A DNA stretch of 64,000 bases from VRUE01 sp963745915 (GCA_963745915.1 CAVUZA010000002.1:1798001-1862000); one strand, 5' to 3'; counted from the stretch's first letter, positions 10,424-18,406 are shown. Program-made: numbers and translations. The notes: a model not told the origin generated them from the sequence alone.

Positions 10424-11626
10424 ATGGAGGCAGCCGTCCAGAGTCACGGGCATAGCCACGACCACGGTCCGGAGGTCGAGCTCAACCCGGCCACCTGGCG
10501 CGACGCCAAGCGCTACGCCTGGCTGCTCGGCCTGATCATCCCCTTCGCCCCCTTCATCGCCTGGGCCAGCGTCGAGCTGAGTGGCTTCGAGGGCTTCTGG
10601 TTCTTCGGCCCGCTGCTCGTCTTCGGCGTCTTCCCGCTGCTCGACATCGCGATCGGGGTCGACCCCTCCAACCCGCCCGACAGCATCCTCAAGTGGCTCG
10701 AGCAGGACCGCTACTACCGCTGGTGCACGTACCTCTTCATCCCGGTCCAGTACGCCGGCCTCGTCTTCGCCTGCTGGCTGTGGGCGAGCGGCGACCTCTC
10801 GGTCTTCGAGAGCGCCGGCCTGGCGCTGACGATGGGGGTCGTCGGCGGGATCGCGATCAACACCGCCCACGAGCTCGGCCACAAGCGCGACAGCATGGAG
10901 CGCTGGCTGAGCCGCATCGCCCTCGCGCAGACCGGCTACGGCCACTTCTTCATCGAGCACAACCGCGGCCACCACGTGCGCGTCGCCACCCCCGAGGACC
11001 CGGCCAGCTCGCGGCTGGGGGAGAGCTTCTGGGCCTTCCTGCCGCGCACCGTCGCCGGCAGCCTGCGCTCGGCCTGGGGGATCGAGTGCGCCCGCCTCGA
11101 CCGGCTCGGCGCATCGCACTGGAGCCTGCGCAACGACATCGTCGGCGCCTGGGCGATGACCGTCGCCCTCTTCGCCGCCCTGACGATCGCCTTCGGCCCG
11201 GTCGTCCTGCCCTACCTGCTGGTCCAGGCGGTGCTCGGCTTCTCGCTGCTCGAGGTCGTCAACTACCTCGAGCACTACGGCCTGCTGCGCCAGAAGCGGG
11301 AGGATGGGCGCTACGAGCGCTGCCGCGCCGAGCACAGCTGGAACAGCAACAACGTCGCCTCCAACGTCCTGCTCTACCACCTGCAGCGCCACAGCGACCA
11401 CCACGCCAATCCGACCCGCCGCTACCAGGCGCTGCGCCACGTCGACGAAGCGCCGCAGCTGCCCACCGGCTACGCCGGGATGATCGTGCTGGCCTGGATC
11501 CCGCCGCTCTGGCGCCGGATCATGGACCCGATCCTGGTCGAGCACTACGGCGGCGACCTCAGCCGCGCCAACATCCAGCCGCGGGCCCGCAAGCGCGTCC
11601 TCGCCCGCTACGGAGGCGCAGCATGA
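10424..11626 (+). CDS. alkB: Alkane 1-monooxygenase AlkB
   Basis: Membrane di-iron hydroxylase that oxidises the terminal carbon of n-alkanes using electrons from rubredoxin. The 400-residue protein has the family's histidine boxes in order: HELGHKR (about residue 149), EHNRGHHVRV (about 178) and LQRHSDHHANP (about 324), plus the NYLEHYGL signature. Several membrane helices lie between. The N-terminus is His-rich (SHGHSHDHG), a local oddity. AAGGAGG precedes the ATG. Rubredoxin and a TetR regulator follow in the same direction, the usual alk gene order. Confidence 0.93.
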   Translation: MEAAVQSHGHSHDHGPEVELNPATWRDAKRYAWLLGLIIPFAPFIAWASVELSGFEGFWFFGPLLVFGVFPLLDIAIGVDPSNPPDSILKWLEQDRYYRWCTYLFIPVQYAGLVFACWLWASGDLSVFESAGLALTMGVVGGIAINTAHELGHKRDSMERWLSRIALAQTGYGHFFIEHNRGHHVRVATPEDPASSRLGESFWAFLPRTVAGSLRSAWGIECARLDRLGASHWSLRNDIVGAWAMTVALFAALTIAFGPVVLPYLLVQAVLGFSLLEVVNYLEHYGLLRQKREDGRYERCRAEHSWNSNNVASNVLLYHLQRHSDHHANPTRRYQALRHVDEAPQLPTGYAGMIVLAWIPPLWRRIMDPILVEHYGGDLSRANIQPRARKRVLARYGGAA

Positions 11627-11627
11627 G

Positions 11628-11676
11628 CTTCCGGTGCGCCTTTTGCCGGACATACCCGCATAAAGCGCACCGGAAG
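11628..11676. repeat. Hairpin between alkB and rubredoxin
   Basis: CTTCCGGTGCGCCTTT (11628-11643) pairs with AAAGCGCACCGGAAG (11662-11676) with one bulged base. It spans the alkB stop codon and sits before the rubredoxin ribosome-binding site. A role as partial terminator or as an mRNA 3' stabiliser setting different levels of the two proteins is inference. Confidence 0.6.
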
Positions 11677-11687
11677 GGGGGAGTGCG

Positions 11688-11873
11688 ATGAGCCGCTGGG
11701 CCTGCCCGGGCTGCGGCTACGTCTACGACGAGGAGCAGGGCCACCCGCGCGAGGGCTTCCCGGCCGGCACCCCCTGGGCCGAGGTGCCCGACGACTGGGC
11801 CTGCCCGGACTGCGGCGTGCGCGACAAGGTCGACTTCGAGCCCCAGGGGCCCGGCGCCGACGCGACGGTGTGA
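11688..11873 (+). CDS. Rubredoxin
   Basis: A 61-residue one-iron electron carrier that supplies AlkB. The two knuckles that bind the Fe(Cys)4 site are plain: CPGCGYVYDEEQG (residues 6-18) and CPDCGVRDK (39-47), separated by the conserved GTPWAEVPDDW. The ATG at 11688 follows GGGGGGAG. The gene ends in a GTGA overlap with the TetR gene. Confidence 0.93.
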   Translation: MSRWACPGCGYVYDEEQGHPREGFPAGTPWAEVPDDWACPDCGVRDKVDFEPQGPGADATV

Positions 11874-12505
11874 CCGCCGCCGCTGGCACGATGGGGGCGA
11901 TGGCGCCGCCCGCCCGCACCCCCTACCAGGAGGCCGCCCGCCAGCTGCTGCGCGAGACCCTGTTCGGCGCCGCCCGCGACGAGCTGCAGCACCGCTCCTG
12001 GTCGGAGATCACGATGTCCGACGTGGCCGGCGCCGCCGGGGTCAGCCGCCAGACCCTCTACAAGGAGTTCGGCAGCCGCGACGAGTTCGGCCAGGCCTTC
12101 GTCATCCACGAGGGCGAGCGCTTCCTCGACGGGGTCGACGAAGCGGTGCGCCAGCACCTCGACGACCCGCGCGCCGCGGTCGGCGCGGCGCTGGAGGCCT
12201 TCCTGCGCAGCGCCGGCGAGGACCCGCTGGTCCGCATCCTGCTCAGCGACGACGGCACCGGCGGCATGCTGCCCCTGGTCACCACCCAGGGCATCCCGGT
12301 GGTGCAGTGGGCGACGGCGCGGCTCTCGACGACGATCGAGGAGGGCTGGCCGCAGGCGCCCGCGGCAAAGGTGGCGCTGCTCGCCGAGTCCCTGGTCCGG
12401 CTCGCGATCAGCTACATCACCACCCCCTCGGAGACCCCCGAGGAGACCGCCGGTCACGCCGGCGAGCTGCTCGGCCCCTTCATCGACGAGGCGCTCGGCA
12501 ATTGA
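11870..12505 (+). CDS. TetR-family transcriptional regulator
   Basis: A 211-residue repressor-type protein. The N-terminal helix-turn-helix is clear (WSEITMSDVAGAAGVSRQTLYKEFGSRDEF, about residues 43-72); the rest is the all-helical ligand-binding domain. The GTG at 11870 overlaps the rubredoxin stop, which supports it; ATG codons at 11891 and 11900 are alternatives. Its place behind alkB and rubredoxin suggests it senses alkanes or fatty-acid products and acts on the operator ahead of alkB; this is inference from context. Confidence 0.85.
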   Translation: MTAAAGTMGAMAPPARTPYQEAARQLLRETLFGAARDELQHRSWSEITMSDVAGAAGVSRQTLYKEFGSRDEFGQAFVIHEGERFLDGVDEAVRQHLDDPRAAVGAALEAFLRSAGEDPLVRILLSDDGTGGMLPLVTTQGIPVVQWATARLSTTIEEGWPQAPAAKVALLAESLVRLAISYITTPSETPEETAGHAGELLGPFIDEALGN

Positions 12506-12511
12506 CCCCGG

Positions 12512-12556
12512 GGTGCAACGCGTTTGGGTCCTATATGGACGCAAACGCGTTGCACC
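12512..12556. terminator. Bidirectional hairpin after the TetR gene
   Basis: GGTGCAACGCGTTTG and CAAACGCGTTGCACC are perfect 15-bp arms around a 15-nt loop that contains a second small stem (GTCC/GGAC). It lies between convergent genes. There is no U-run, as with most hairpins in this window. Confidence 0.65.
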
Positions 12557-12573
12557 TGCAGGGCGGCCCGGGC

Positions 12574-13680
12574 CTAATGCGGTTTCTTGCCGTAGTAGAG
12601 GTTGAAGTGACGGGCGAAGCCCTGTCTCTCGTAGAAGCGCTGCGCGCCGGCGTTGGTCGCCGTGGTGACGATCTGCATCGCATCGACGTCGAGCTCGGTC
12701 AGGTGCTGCCAGGCCGCGTTAAGCAGCGCGGCGCCGGTTCCGGACCCGCGCTGGCCAGACAGGACCGAGAGGGTCTCCAGGCTGGCGAGGCGCTCGCCCG
12801 TGTCCCAGCTGGCGTACGGCGGGCCGACGGTGAGGAATGCGTAGCCAACCGGCGCGCCGTCGACTTCGGCTATCAGGACGAAGGCGTCGGGATCGCCGAG
12901 CCAGCGCTCGTACTTCGCCCGCCTGATTCGCCAAGCCTGGGTGAGCGATCGCTTCGGGGTCTGCGACCCGAGGTCCGGGGTGACCGTGACGTGGTGCTCC
13001 TGCAGGGCGTTCCAGAGTGGCTCCAGCAGGTCCAGCTCATCGGCGTCGGCCGAGCGGCGCACTGAGATCTGCGCTCCATCTTCGGGCTCGACTTGACCCC
13101 CGTTTGCCAGGCGCCGTTCGAGGTTGGCCTCGACCGCCGGCCACTCGGAGTCGATCACGCTGAAGTAGGCCGAGTCGCGCTGGCCGACGTCGGGGACGAT
13201 CATGTGGTTGCGCAGGACGCCCTCGAAGCGGGCGGGGATCGCTTCCAGGGCGGCGCGCGAGCGCTGGTTGCGGGCGTCGGTCTTGAACTCGACCCGCACG
13301 CAGCCGAGCCCCTCGAAGGCGTGGCGCAGCATCAGCAGCTTGGCCTCGACGTTGGCGCCGCTGCGCCAGGCGCCCGGCTCGAGCCAGGTCCAGCCGATCT
13401 CGACCACCCGGTCGGCGGGGCGGACGTTGAGGTAGCGGCTGCTGCCGACGATCTCGCCGCCGCCGGCGCGGCGGGTGACGAAGACGCCCTCGCGACCGGC
13501 GCGGGCGGCCTCGAAGGAGAGCTCGAGCCAGCGGTCGAAGCGCTCGCGCCGGTTCAGGTCGGCGAGCCAGGCCCAGATCTCCGGCGCCCGCGCCGCCTCC
13601 CGCAGGCCCTCGACGTGCTCCTCGGCCAGCGGCTCGAGCACGACGATCGACCCCTCCAGCCGCGGCGCCAGTTCCTCCAT
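12574..13680 (-). CDS. Tandem GNAT acetyltransferase (RimJ-type plus GNAT)
   Basis: A 368-residue fusion of two GNAT folds. Residues 1-195 look like a RimJ/RimL-type N-acetyltransferase (LEGSIVVLEPLAEEHVEGLREAA, RSGANVEAKLLMLRHAFE, VEFKTDARNQRSRAALE). Residues 210-368 are a second, separate GNAT with the acetyl-CoA loop GQRGSGTGAALLNAA and the closing strand TNAGAQRFYERQGF. The ATG at 13680 begins the first domain; codons upstream are not conserved-looking. Substrates are unknown. The tandem layout is uncommon and may be a gene fusion. Confidence 0.8.
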   Translation of the reverse strand: MEELAPRLEGSIVVLEPLAEEHVEGLREAARAPEIWAWLADLNRRERFDRWLELSFEAARAGREGVFVTRRAGGGEIVGSSRYLNVRPADRVVEIGWTWLEPGAWRSGANVEAKLLMLRHAFEGLGCVRVEFKTDARNQRSRAALEAIPARFEGVLRNHMIVPDVGQRDSAYFSVIDSEWPAVEANLERRLANGGQVEPEDGAQISVRRSADADELDLLEPLWNALQEHHVTVTPDLGSQTPKRSLTQAWRIRRAKYERWLGDPDAFVLIAEVDGAPVGYAFLTVGPPYASWDTGERLASLETLSVLSGQRGSGTGAALLNAAWQHLTELDVDAMQIVTTATNAGAQRFYERQGFARHFNLYYGKKPH

Positions 13681-13862
13681 GCCGACGATTCTCCCAGCCC
13701 CACCGGGGTGCACGTGGGCCGCCAGGTCAAGCAGAGTCCGGCTGCCCTTCGCTGCGAGAGCCTGGGGTTGCCGTGAGCTACGTAGCCGCTCAGTCTGGGG
13801 CAAACCTCCGCTAGTGGCGAACGAGAGCCGAACTCTCGCGTAAATCGCTCTAGAAAGCGGAA

Positions 13863-13891
13863 TTGACACTCTGTAAAGATTGGGCTAAAAA
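13863..13891 (+). promoter_or_regulatory. Sigma-A-type promoter for the Panacea module
   Basis: TTGACA (13863-13868), exactly 17 bp, then TAAAAA (13886-13891). The 370-base stretch 13681-14052 otherwise holds the 33-codon ORF listed next and no other gene I can support. Confidence 0.5.
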
Positions 13892-13951
13892 CTTGCTTCC
13901 CCACCCGTTAGTCGGGTACGGTTCGGGTCGTCAACGACCTTAGGGGAGGAA

Positions 13952-14053
13952 ATGGACGCCGATCTGCACCCGGCCGGCATGCCGGCCAAATCCGACCGAA
14001 TCGCTACTGTTTGTAGCCGCCCGACCAGCCCCGGACTCGCGAGGAGGGCCTGA
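13952..14053 (+). CDS. Possible 33-residue leader ORF
   Basis: A short ORF (MDADLHPAGMPAKSDRIATV...) begins right behind GGGGAGGAA and ends in TGATG, sharing its last base with the ATG of the Panacea-domain gene. The purine block is only 2 nt from the ATG, which is tight for a ribosome-binding site. It could be a leader peptide coupling translation to the next gene, or chance. I see no similarity to a known protein. Confidence 0.3.
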   Translation: MDADLHPAGMPAKSDRIATVCSRPTSPGLARRA

Positions 14054-14544
14054 TGGCCTCGGTCCACGACGTTGCTTCCTACATTCTCCATAAACAAGGG
14101 AGCATCTCCACTTGGAAGCTCCAGAAGCTCGTCTACTACTCGCAGGCATGGAACCTCGCGTGGAATGAGGAGCCGCTTTTCGACGCTCAGATCCAGGCTT
14201 GGCCAAATGGACCGGTAGTTCCTGCTCTTTACCGACTCCACCGGAAAAAATTCTCCGTGTCCCGTTGGCCCGAGGGAAGCGGAGCAAAGCTCAAGAAGTC
14301 AGAGAAGGAGACCATCGACGGGGTCTTGGCCGGATACGGCCAGTTGTCGGGTCGCCAACTCGTGGTTCTGACGCACAATGAGTCCCCGTGGAAAAACGCA
14401 CGTGAGGGTCTTGACCCGACCGCACCCTCGACACGCAGGATCAAGCCTGAGGACATGCAGAGCTACTATTCGTGGCTCGACGCGAATGTTGAGGCGAGGC
14501 CTGTCGAGGAGATCGACTGGGCTACTCTCGAAGCGTCCGCCTGA
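14053..14544 (+). CDS. Panacea/SocA-domain (DUF4065) antitoxin
   Basis: A 163-residue protein with the Panacea domain found in SocA-type antitoxins: ASYILHKQGSISTWKLQKLVYYSQAW (residues 9-34), then WPNGPVVPALYRLHR and the closing DTWLD-like SYYSWLDANV. Panacea proteins neutralise diverse partner toxins encoded next to them. Here a 160-residue protein follows after 3 bp. The two genes are visibly lower in GC and looser in codon use than their neighbours, consistent with recent transfer. Confidence 0.75.
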   Translation: MASVHDVASYILHKQGSISTWKLQKLVYYSQAWNLAWNEEPLFDAQIQAWPNGPVVPALYRLHRKKFSVSRWPEGSGAKLKKSEKETIDGVLAGYGQLSGRQLVVLTHNESPWKNAREGLDPTAPSTRRIKPEDMQSYYSWLDANVEARPVEEIDWATLEASA

Positions 14545-14547
14545 TCG

Positions 14548-15030
14548 ATGGCGAAAAAGCCGAAGGCCCACAAGGGCACCGCTGCGCACGCTCGGGGCAA
14601 GGCGGCCAAGGCGTCGCTTCCCGCGTCTACGTCCACGCAGCAGGACAATCCGCATTTCTGCTTCCAGTTCGCTGATCGGGCAACAAGGCAAGCGTGGAAG
14701 TTCAAGCCTTCAGAAAGCCACGCTCCGGCACTCGTGGACTTCATCTGCGAGATGGCCAAATTGACCTGGGGGCAGATAGAGGCTCAGCGGGTGGGCACGC
14801 AGGAGGGGTATCGCAGACGCAATCACAGCCAGGAGATCAAGCGGCTCACGCGCGCTGCTCAGCAGGACTTGATGAAGAGGAAGCTGCCAGAGAAGTTTGA
14901 CGAAACGATGTTCCGCTTCCGGCTCTCTGGCGAGCAGCGGCTATGGGGGTTTCGGAAAGGCAATGTCTTTCACGTCGTCTGGTGGGACCCTGAGCACAGG
15001 GTCTACCCAACGGAGAAGGCCCATACTTGA
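14548..15030 (+). CDS. Putative toxin partner of the Panacea antitoxin
   Basis: A 160-residue basic protein. After a Lys/Ala-rich N-terminus (MAKKPKAHKGTAAHARGKAAK) comes a compact domain ending FRLSGEQRLWGFRKGNVFHVVWWDPEHRVYP. I do not recognise a named toxin family. The R-x-W-G-x-R-x-G-x-x-F-H-x-x-W-W-D pattern looks like the closing strands of a RelE-like or other small nuclease fold, but that is inference. The 3-bp spacing behind the Panacea gene and the matching composition argue that the two act as a pair. Confidence 0.6.
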   Translation: MAKKPKAHKGTAAHARGKAAKASLPASTSTQQDNPHFCFQFADRATRQAWKFKPSESHAPALVDFICEMAKLTWGQIEAQRVGTQEGYRRRNHSQEIKRLTRAAQQDLMKRKLPEKFDETMFRFRLSGEQRLWGFRKGNVFHVVWWDPEHRVYPTEKAHT

Positions 15031-15066
15031 TGGTCGCGTAGCTTAAAGACGATAGGGTCCCGCTGC

Positions 15067-15288
15067 GTGGCAGAAGCTGATCCTCAAGCGTTCATCAAAT
15101 TCGACAAAGGGAACAGGCTCGGCGTCACGGAGACGCCGGAGGAGGTGCAAGGCGCCATCCTCGCTCTTGGAACCCAGGATGTCCCCTTCGTTCAGCTCAC
15201 GCGGACCAGTGGAAACAAGGTCCTGGTCAACGCTCACCGCATAACGACCGTCTCGGTTCCCGAGAAATCGATCGGTGGACTTCAGTAG
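15067..15288 (+). CDS. Small protein of unknown function
   Basis: A 73-residue ORF from a GTG. The second half (VPFVQLTRTSGNKVLVNAHRITTVSVPE) predicts a small beta barrel resembling short FlbD-like proteins, whose pattern is L-T-R-x-x-G-x-x-x-x-(V/L)-N-x-x-x-I. That similarity is by eye and weak. The ribosome-binding site is poor. It may belong with the Panacea pair, since it shares direction and low GC, or be independent. Confidence 0.45.
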   Translation: MAEADPQAFIKFDKGNRLGVTETPEEVQGAILALGTQDVPFVQLTRTSGNKVLVNAHRITTVSVPEKSIGGLQ

Positions 15289-15381
15289 CACCCTGGGGCA
15301 AATCCGCCGCTCAACCGAGGTGTCCATGAATCAGCTACCCCGGCGATCCCGCCCCAGGGCGGCATGGGGAGTTTTGCACCC

Positions 15382-15798
15382 TCATGCCTCCAGCATCAGG
15401 GTGACCGGGCCGTCGTTGACCAGGGAGACCTCCATGCGGGCGCCGAAGACGCCGCGGGCGGCGCCGAGGTTCGCGCAGAAGCGCTCGTAGAGCGGCTCGG
15501 CCTCGGGGCCGGGGGCGGCCTCGACGTAGCTCGGCCGGTTGCCCTTGCGGGTCTCGCCGTAGAGGGTGAACTGGCTGACGCAGAGCACCTCGCGCTCGCC
15601 CAGCGGCTCGTTCATCCGCCCCTCGGCGTCGTCGAATACGCGCAGCGCCCGCACCTTGTCGGCGAGCCGGTCGGCCTGCTCGGGGCTGTCGCCGCGGCGC
15701 ACGCCGAGCAGGACCAGCAGCCCGGGCCCGATCTGGGCCACCCGCTCGCCCTCGACCTCGACCGCCGCCCGGCTCACCCGCTGCACCAGCGCCCTCAT
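15382..15798 (-). CDS. dtd: D-aminoacyl-tRNA deacylase
   Basis: A 138-residue proofreading enzyme that removes D-amino acids (and glycine) wrongly attached to tRNA. Both family signatures are present: SQFTLYGETRKGNRPS (the SQFTL motif holding the catalytic Ser/Gln/Thr region) and NDGPVTLML (the cross-subunit NxGP motif) near the C-terminus. The N-terminus MRALVQRVSRAAVEVEGE is typical. The start is 30 bp from a 59-bp perfect palindrome shared with the divergent zinc transporter operon. Confidence 0.95.
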   Translation of the reverse strand: MRALVQRVSRAAVEVEGERVAQIGPGLLVLLGVRRGDSPEQADRLADKVRALRVFDDAEGRMNEPLGEREVLCVSQFTLYGETRKGNRPSYVEAAPGPEAEPLYERFCANLGAARGVFGARMEVSLVNDGPVTLMLEA

Positions 15799-15827
15799 CG
15801 CCCTAAACCTAGCCCCCGCGGCGCCGC

Positions 15828-15886
15828 CCCCCGAACTGCATCAAATTCCAGCTCTGGCAGAGCTGGAATTTGATGCAGTTCGGGGG
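15828..15886. repeat. Palindromic repeat element, copy 1 (intergenic)
   Basis: A perfect inverted repeat with 28-bp arms (15828-15855 and 15859-15886) and a 3-nt loop GGC. The inner 47 bp (15834-15880) recurs at 51100-51146 and 60749-60795. This copy lies between the divergent dtd and zinc-transporter genes. Confidence 0.95.
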
Positions 15887-15894
15887 AGTAAATA

Positions 15895-15911
15895 AAAACG
15901 AGTCTCATTTT
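15895..15911. promoter_or_regulatory. Zur-box-like operator upstream of the zinc operon
   Basis: AAAACGAG-T-CTCATTTT (7 of 8 positions symmetric) in an AT-rich patch 18 bp before the GTG of the fused permease gene. Its form resembles Fur/Zur boxes of the (T)GAAAATGATTTTCA type. The Fur-family gene at the end of the same operon is the expected ligand-responsive repressor. Confidence 0.45.
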
Positions 15912-15928
15912 GATTTAATCGTCGTCGC

Positions 15929-17671
15929 GTGCTCGAGTACCTGCAGCTGCCCTTCTTCCAGCGCGGCCTCGTCGAGGTCCTTATCCTCGCCGTGCCCGCC
16001 GGGCTGCTTGGCACCTGGATCGTCCTGCGCGGCCTGCCCTTCTTCTCGCACGCGGTCGGCACCGCCGCCTTCCCCGGCCTCGTCCTCGCCGACGGGCTCG
16101 GCTTCGCGGCGCCGCTCGGCGCGCTCGGCGCCGCGCTCGCCTTCGCCGCCGGCGTCCTCGCGCTGGGCCGGCGGGGGGAGAGGCGCGACGCGGCGGTGGC
16201 GCTCGTCCTCGTCGCCTGCCTGGCCGCCGGGATCGTGCTCGCCAGCGACGTCTTCGGCTCGGCGGCCGGGGTCGAGAGCCTGCTCTTCGGCAGCCTGCTG
16301 CTGGTCGACGGCGGCGACGTCGCCCTGGCGGCCCTGGCGGCGGTCGCGGCGCTGGCGGCGAGCGCGACCCTCGGCCAGCGCTGGCTCGCCGCCGGCTTCG
16401 ACCCGGCCGCGGCCCCCGGCGCCGCCCTCGACGCGGCGCTGCTCGTCCTCCTCGCCCTGGCGACGACCGCGGCGCTGACCGTGGTCGGGGCGCTGCTGGT
16501 CTCGGCCCTCTTCGTTCTGCCGGCGCTCACCGTGCGGCTCTTCGCCGAGCGGCTGGCGGCGCTGCAGCTCGGCAGCGTGGCGCTGGTCGCCGCCGAGGGC
16601 ACGCTCGGCCTGCTGCTCTCGGTCGCGCTCGACGCGCCGCCGGGGGCGACGATCGCGGTCGTCGCCGGCGCCACCTTCGCGCTCGCCGCTTTCGCCCGCG
16701 AGCTGACCCGCTCGCGGCGCGGCCGCCTCGCGGCGCTGGCCCTCGCCCCGGCGGCGCTCGCCGCCCTGGCCCTGGCGCTCGCCGGCTGCGGCGCCGGCTC
16801 CGGGGCTGAAGGCCGGCTGCGGGTGGTGGCGACGACGACCCAGGTCGGCGACTTCGCCCGCGCCGTCGGCGCCGGCCGGGTCGAGGTCGACCAGGTGCTG
16901 CAGCCGAACACCGACGCGCACGAGTACGAGCCGCGGCCCAGCGACGTGCTCGCCACCGCCGACGCCGACCTCGTCCTCGTCAGCGGCGACGGCCTCGACT
17001 CCTGGTCGGAGGAGCTGGTCGCCGACAGCGGCAGCGACGCCCGCGTCGTCGACCTCGGCGCCGCCGTCCCGGTGCGGCTGCCGGGCGAGTCGAGCGGCGA
17101 GGAGGCCTCGCGCTACGACCCGCACTGGTGGCACGACCCGCGCAACGCCGCCGCCGCGGTGGGGGCGATCGAGCGCGCCTTCGCCGCCGCCGACCCCGCC
17201 GGCCGGCGCGCCTTCGCCCGCAACGCCGCCGCCTACCGCGCCCGCCTGCGGGCGCTCGACGCCGGCATCCGGCGCTGCCTGGGCGCCGTCCCGGCCGCCC
17301 GCCGCAAGCTGGTCACCGACCACGACGCCTTCGGCTACCTCGCCAGCCGCTACGGGATCGACGTGGTCGGCGCCGTCCTCCCCTCGCAGACGAGCGCCGC
17401 CCAGCCCTCGGCCGCCGACCTCGCCGACCTCGCCCGCCTGATCGAGCGCGAGCACGTCGCCGCGGTCTTCCCGGAGAGCTCGCTCAGCTCGCGGGTGGCG
17501 CGGGCGATCGCCGCCCAGACCGGCGCCGCGGTCGGGCCCGAGCTCTATGGCGACGCGCTCGGCCCGGCCGGCTCGCCCGGCGCCACCTACCTGACGATGG
17601 AGGCGGCGAACGCCGACGCCCTGGTGCGCGGCTTCACCGCGGGGAGGCGTGGATGCGACCCGCTGCCCTGA
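15929..17671 (+). CDS. ABC metal importer: permease fused to substrate-binding protein (ZnuB-ZnuA)
   Basis: One 580-residue frame encodes two parts normally on separate genes. Residues 1-275 are a ZnuB/MntB-type permease (FSHAVGTAAFPGLVLAD, LLFGSLLLVDGGDV, VGALLVSALFVLPA). A hydrophobic stretch ending LALAGC places a lipobox-like Cys at residue 287, followed by a ZnuA-type cluster A-I binding protein: TTTQVGDFARAVGAG, HEYEPRPSD, DPHWWHDPRN, DHDAFGYLASRYG and FPESSLSS, with three histidines and an acid for the metal. No start codon lies between the parts. The GTG start overlaps no other gene; the end overlaps the ATPase by 19 nt. Zinc is more likely than manganese given the Fur-type regulator, by inference. 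Confidence 0.85.
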   Translation: MLEYLQLPFFQRGLVEVLILAVPAGLLGTWIVLRGLPFFSHAVGTAAFPGLVLADGLGFAAPLGALGAALAFAAGVLALGRRGERRDAAVALVLVACLAAGIVLASDVFGSAAGVESLLFGSLLLVDGGDVALAALAAVAALAASATLGQRWLAAGFDPAAAPGAALDAALLVLLALATTAALTVVGALLVSALFVLPALTVRLFAERLAALQLGSVALVAAEGTLGLLLSVALDAPPGATIAVVAGATFALAAFARELTRSRRGRLAALALAPAALAALALALAGCGAGSGAEGRLRVVATTTQVGDFARAVGAGRVEVDQVLQPNTDAHEYEPRPSDVLATADADLVLVSGDGLDSWSEELVADSGSDARVVDLGAAVPVRLPGESSGEEASRYDPHWWHDPRNAAAAVGAIERAFAAADPAGRRAFARNAAAYRARLRALDAGIRRCLGAVPAARRKLVTDHDAFGYLASRYGIDVVGAVLPSQTSAAQPSAADLADLARLIEREHVAAVFPESSLSSRVARAIAAQTGAAVGPELYGDALGPAGSPGATYLTMEAANADALVRGFTAGRRGCDPLP

Positions 17672-18405
17672 TCGAGGCCGAGGGCCTGGCCGCCGGCTAC
17701 GACGGCCGCGCGGCGATCTCCGGCGTGACCTTCTCGCTCGGCGCCGGGGAGACGATGGCCCTGCTCGGCTCCAACGGCGGCGGCAAGACGACCCTGCTGC
17801 GCGCCCTGCTCGGCGAGCTGCAGCCGCTCGCCGGGTCCCTGCGCGTCGCCGTCGCCTGCGGCTCGGTGCCGCAGACCGAGCGCTCGCGGCTCGACTACCC
17901 GGTCTCCGCCCTCGACGTGGCGACGATGGGCACGCTTGCCGGGCTGCCCTGGTGGCGGCGCCCCGGCCGCCGTGAGCGCGACGCCGCCCGGCGGGCGCTG
18001 CAGCGGGTCGGCCTCGGCGAGCTGGCGGGGGAGACCTTCGGCCGCCTCTCGGGCGGCCAGCGCCAGCGGGTGCTGATCGCCCGCGCCCTCGCCCGCGACG
18101 CCCGCGCCCTGCTGCTCGACGAGCCCTTCTCCGGCCTCGATCGGCCCAGCGCCGAGCGGCTCGAGGCGCTGATCGCCGAGCTCGCGGCGGAGGGCAGGGC
18201 GCTGATCGTCGCCACCCACGACCTCGAGCAGGCCCGCGCCCGCGACCTCGTCCTCTGCCTCAACCGCCGCCAGGTCGCCGTCGGCGAGCCCGACTCGGTG
18301 CTCGCCGACCTGCGGGTCCTGGAGGAGACCTACGGCGGCGCGATCGTCGAGCTGCCCGGCGGCGAGGGCCGGGCGATCCTGCCACCGCACCACCACGACC
18401 ACTGA
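17653..18405 (+). CDS. znuC: Zinc-type ABC transporter ATPase
   Basis: A 250-residue ATPase that powers the importer. Walker A GSNGGGKTT (about residues 38-46), signature LSGGQRQ, Walker B LLLDEPFSGLD and the H-loop ATHD are all intact. The C-terminus is His-rich (PPHHHDH), as seen in metal-transport ATPases. It overlaps the fused permease gene and is followed one base later by the second permease. Confidence 0.9.
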   Translation: MRPAALIEAEGLAAGYDGRAAISGVTFSLGAGETMALLGSNGGGKTTLLRALLGELQPLAGSLRVAVACGSVPQTERSRLDYPVSALDVATMGTLAGLPWWRRPGRRERDAARRALQRVGLGELAGETFGRLSGGQRQRVLIARALARDARALLLDEPFSGLDRPSAERLEALIAELAAEGRALIVATHDLEQARARDLVLCLNRRQVAVGEPDSVLADLRVLEETYGGAIVELPGGEGRAILPPHHHDH

Positions 18406-18406
18406 G

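Noticed and set aside
15289..15360. Possible terminator CCCTGGGGC...GCCCCAGGG after the small ORF
   Set aside because: The arms are only 9 bp with a loop near 50 nt; not convincing enough to annotate.
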